A stretch of 13,621 bases of DNA, from contig DASPTU010000042.1 of NCBI GenBank assembly GCA_035623255.1, positions 1 through 13,621 on the forward strand, given 5' to 3'. Below the pieces are notes generated by a model. That model saw only the letters and a program-made list of their open reading frames with translations, did no database searches and was not told the origin of the DNA. This document shows positions 12,837 to 13,621 of this stretch, in pieces (the first letter of the stretch is position 1; each line of letters starts with the position of its first letter). The DNA comes from JAFAGX01 sp035623255 (GTDB lineage: Bacteria > Acidobacteriota > Terriglobia > Terriglobales > Acidobacteriaceae). The translations under genes and the position numbers were made by a program.

Positions 12837-13160
12837 GTGAAATTCAAGCTGGGGAGAATTCTCGCGGCTGTGCTATTCGCCTGCGCCACCCTGATGTACT
12901 CGCAGGACGTGGCGAAGGATGCAGCCAAGGACGTAGGAAAGGGCGCCAAAGATACAGGCAAGGCAGCTGAGACGGCCGGGAAAGATACAGGTAAGGCAAC
13001 CGAGACTGCAGCTAAAGATACTGGAAAAGCTGCTGACAAGACCGGCAAAGCCGCCGACAACGTCGCCAAGAAAACCGGACACGGTCTCAAGACGGGAGTA
13101 AAAGACGTCGGCAAGGGAGTCAAGAAGGGCGCCGACGCAACTGCAGATGCAGTGAAGTAG
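12837..13160 (+). CDS. Small exported LEA-like protein of 11-residue repeats
   Basis: A 107-residue protein with an N-terminal signal or lipidation-free export segment (LGRILAAVLFACATLMYSQD, about 5-24) followed by a Lys/Ala/Asp/Thr/Gly-rich low-complexity body. From residue 27 it is built of 11-residue units: KDAAKDVGKGA, KDTGKAAETAG, KDTGKATETAA, KDTGKAADKTG, KAADNVAKKTG. This periodicity and composition resemble group 3 LEA (desiccation-protective, amphipathic helix) proteins, but I cannot assign a function. It may be a periplasmic stress or envelope protein. The start is a GTG at 12837 with GAGGAGG five bases upstream, one of the best ribosome sites in the window, suggesting high expression. 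An overlapping ATG (12835) is followed at once by a stop. It lies between recX (82-base gap) and alaS. Confidence 0.8.
   Translation: MKFKLGRILAAVLFACATLMYSQDVAKDAAKDVGKGAKDTGKAAETAGKDTGKATETAAKDTGKAADKTGKAADNVAKKTGHGLKTGVKDVGKGVKKGADATADAVK
12915..13079 (+). repeat. 33-bp tandem coding repeats in the LEA-like gene
   Basis: Five consecutive 33-base units encode the 11-residue repeats (units start at 12915, 12948, 12981, 13014, 13047). Units two and three are identical at 26 of 33 bases, with changes mostly at third codon positions. This indicates duplication followed by selection on the protein rather than a recent slippage event. Confidence 0.8.
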
Positions 13161-13174
13161 GCCGCACAATAACC

Positions 13175-13243
13175 AACCGCAGAGTTCACCTCGGACAAGA
13201 GTCGAGTCACGGCTCGCTGGGCTGAGTGTGCCCTGCGGTTTTT
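13175..13243 (+). terminator. Branched stem with T-run after the LEA-like gene / before alaS
   Basis: AACCGCAG (13175-13182) pairs perfectly with CTGCGGTT (13233-13240), whose last two T start a five-T run (13239-13243). The 50 bases inside can form CGAG-N6-CTCG (13204-13217) and GGGC-N7-GCCC (13219-13233, sharing its last base with the outer stem). It could be a long, branched terminator for the LEA-like gene, or a structured RNA just upstream of alaS. Terminator function is inferred from the stem plus T-run. Confidence 0.5.
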
Positions 13244-13247
13244 CATT

Positions 13248-13253
13248 TAGAAT
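13248..13253 (+). promoter_or_regulatory. Candidate -10 of a leaderless alaS transcript
   Basis: TAGAAT (five of six matches to TATAAT) ends nine bases before the alaS ATG. Transcription would start within about three bases of the start codon, which would explain the absence of a Shine-Dalgarno sequence. No clear -35 is present, and it would overlap the preceding hairpin. Confidence 0.3.
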
Positions 13254-13262
13254 TGATTCTTA

Positions 13263-13621
13263 ATGCTCACCGGGTCGCAAATTCGGCGGAAATTTCTGGA
13301 TTACTTTGTCCAGCAGGGACATCGTGAAGTCCACTCGTCTTCGCTGGTTCCGCACAATGATCCCACACTGCTCTTCACCAATGCCGGGATGAATCAATTC
13401 AAGGACGTCTTTCTCGGCATGGAAAAGCGCGATTACACGCGGGCCACGACCTCGCAGAAGTGCGTTCGGGCGGGCGGCAAGCATAACGATTTGGAGAATG
13501 TCGGCTTCACCAACCGGCATCTCACGTTCTTCGAGATGCTGGGAAATTTCTCTTTCGGAGATTATTTCAAGAAAGATGCGATCGCCTACGCGTGGGAGCT
13601 GATCACTTCGCCGCAGTGGTT
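13263..13621 (+). CDS. alaS: Alanyl-tRNA synthetase (N-terminal 119 codons, 3' end outside window)
   Basis: Class II synthetase that charges tRNA-Ala with alanine. The visible 119 residues are the start of the catalytic core and closely follow the E. coli protein as I recall it: GHREVHSSSLVPHNDPTLLFTNAGM (about 19-43), TSQKCVRAGGKHNDLENVG (63-81) with the active-site R69, and FFEMLGNFSFGDYFK (89-103). The full protein is about 870-880 residues, so most of the gene lies beyond the window. The N-terminus fits the family with the ATG at 13263. No ribosome site precedes it, and a TAGAAT lies just upstream, so a leaderless message is possible. Confidence 0.97.
   Translation, partial: MLTGSQIRRKFLDYFVQQGHREVHSSSLVPHNDPTLLFTNAGMNQFKDVFLGMEKRDYTRATTSQKCVRAGGKHNDLENVGFTNRHLTFFEMLGNFSFGDYFKKDAIAYAWELITSPQW

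Noticed and set aside
12758..13246. A 162-codon Pro/Ala/Ser-rich reading opposite the LEA-like gene
   Set aside because: It is the complement of the Lys/Ala/Asp repeats. Its repetitive composition is fully explained by the sense gene, which has a signal segment and a strong ribosome site.

Overview
The window is a compact chromosomal stretch of moderately high G+C, with no mobile elements, CRISPR arrays, rRNA or tRNA that I can see. The gene content points to a Gram-negative, outer-membrane bacterium that uses type IV pili. It includes a lipoprotein-release (Lol) transporter, a Myxococcus-type MglA GTPase, a PilT ATPase and a ClpC-type unfoldase. I infer Acidobacteriota (Terriglobia-like) from this combination and protein style. 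That is an impression, not a database result.

Positions 1-5130 hold four genes on the minus strand: an RibD-C/DHFR-family reductase, a LolC/E-type permease, its LolD-type ATPase, and clpC, whose last ~100 codons lie beyond base 1. Positions 5131-6095 hold mglA on the plus strand. It has a TTG start, an extended -10 promoter, an AGTAAC repeat array and a strong leader hairpin, and a run of hairpins follows it. Positions 6096-7373 hold a second Clp/Hsp100-type AAA+ ATPase on the minus strand, with a single ATPase domain and its own terminator.

Positions 7632-11686 are plus-strand: an exported LysM plus putative glycoside hydrolase, the branched-chain aminotransferase ilvE with a structured leader and a terminator, and pilT with a terminator. 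A short STAS-domain protein lies on the minus strand at 11713-12084, and recX reads divergently from it. A small exported LEA-like protein built of 11-residue repeats follows, then a structured element, then the first 119 codons of alaS. The recX...alaS order recalls the recA-recX-alaS arrangement of enterobacteria, but recA is absent here and the LEA-like gene sits in between.

Functional themes are envelope biogenesis and turnover (Lol, LysM hydrolase, LEA-like protein), polarity and twitching motility (MglA, PilT), protein quality control (two Clp-type ATPases) and housekeeping (ilvE, recX, alaS). I see no obvious defence island or wholly new gene system. The most interesting signals are regulatory: the mglA upstream array and its hairpin-SD complementarity, the hairpin-type repeats, the ECF-like promoter of the STAS gene, and the branched structure before alaS. 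The single-domain Clp-like ATPase that keeps a possible ClpP-docking loop is also notable.
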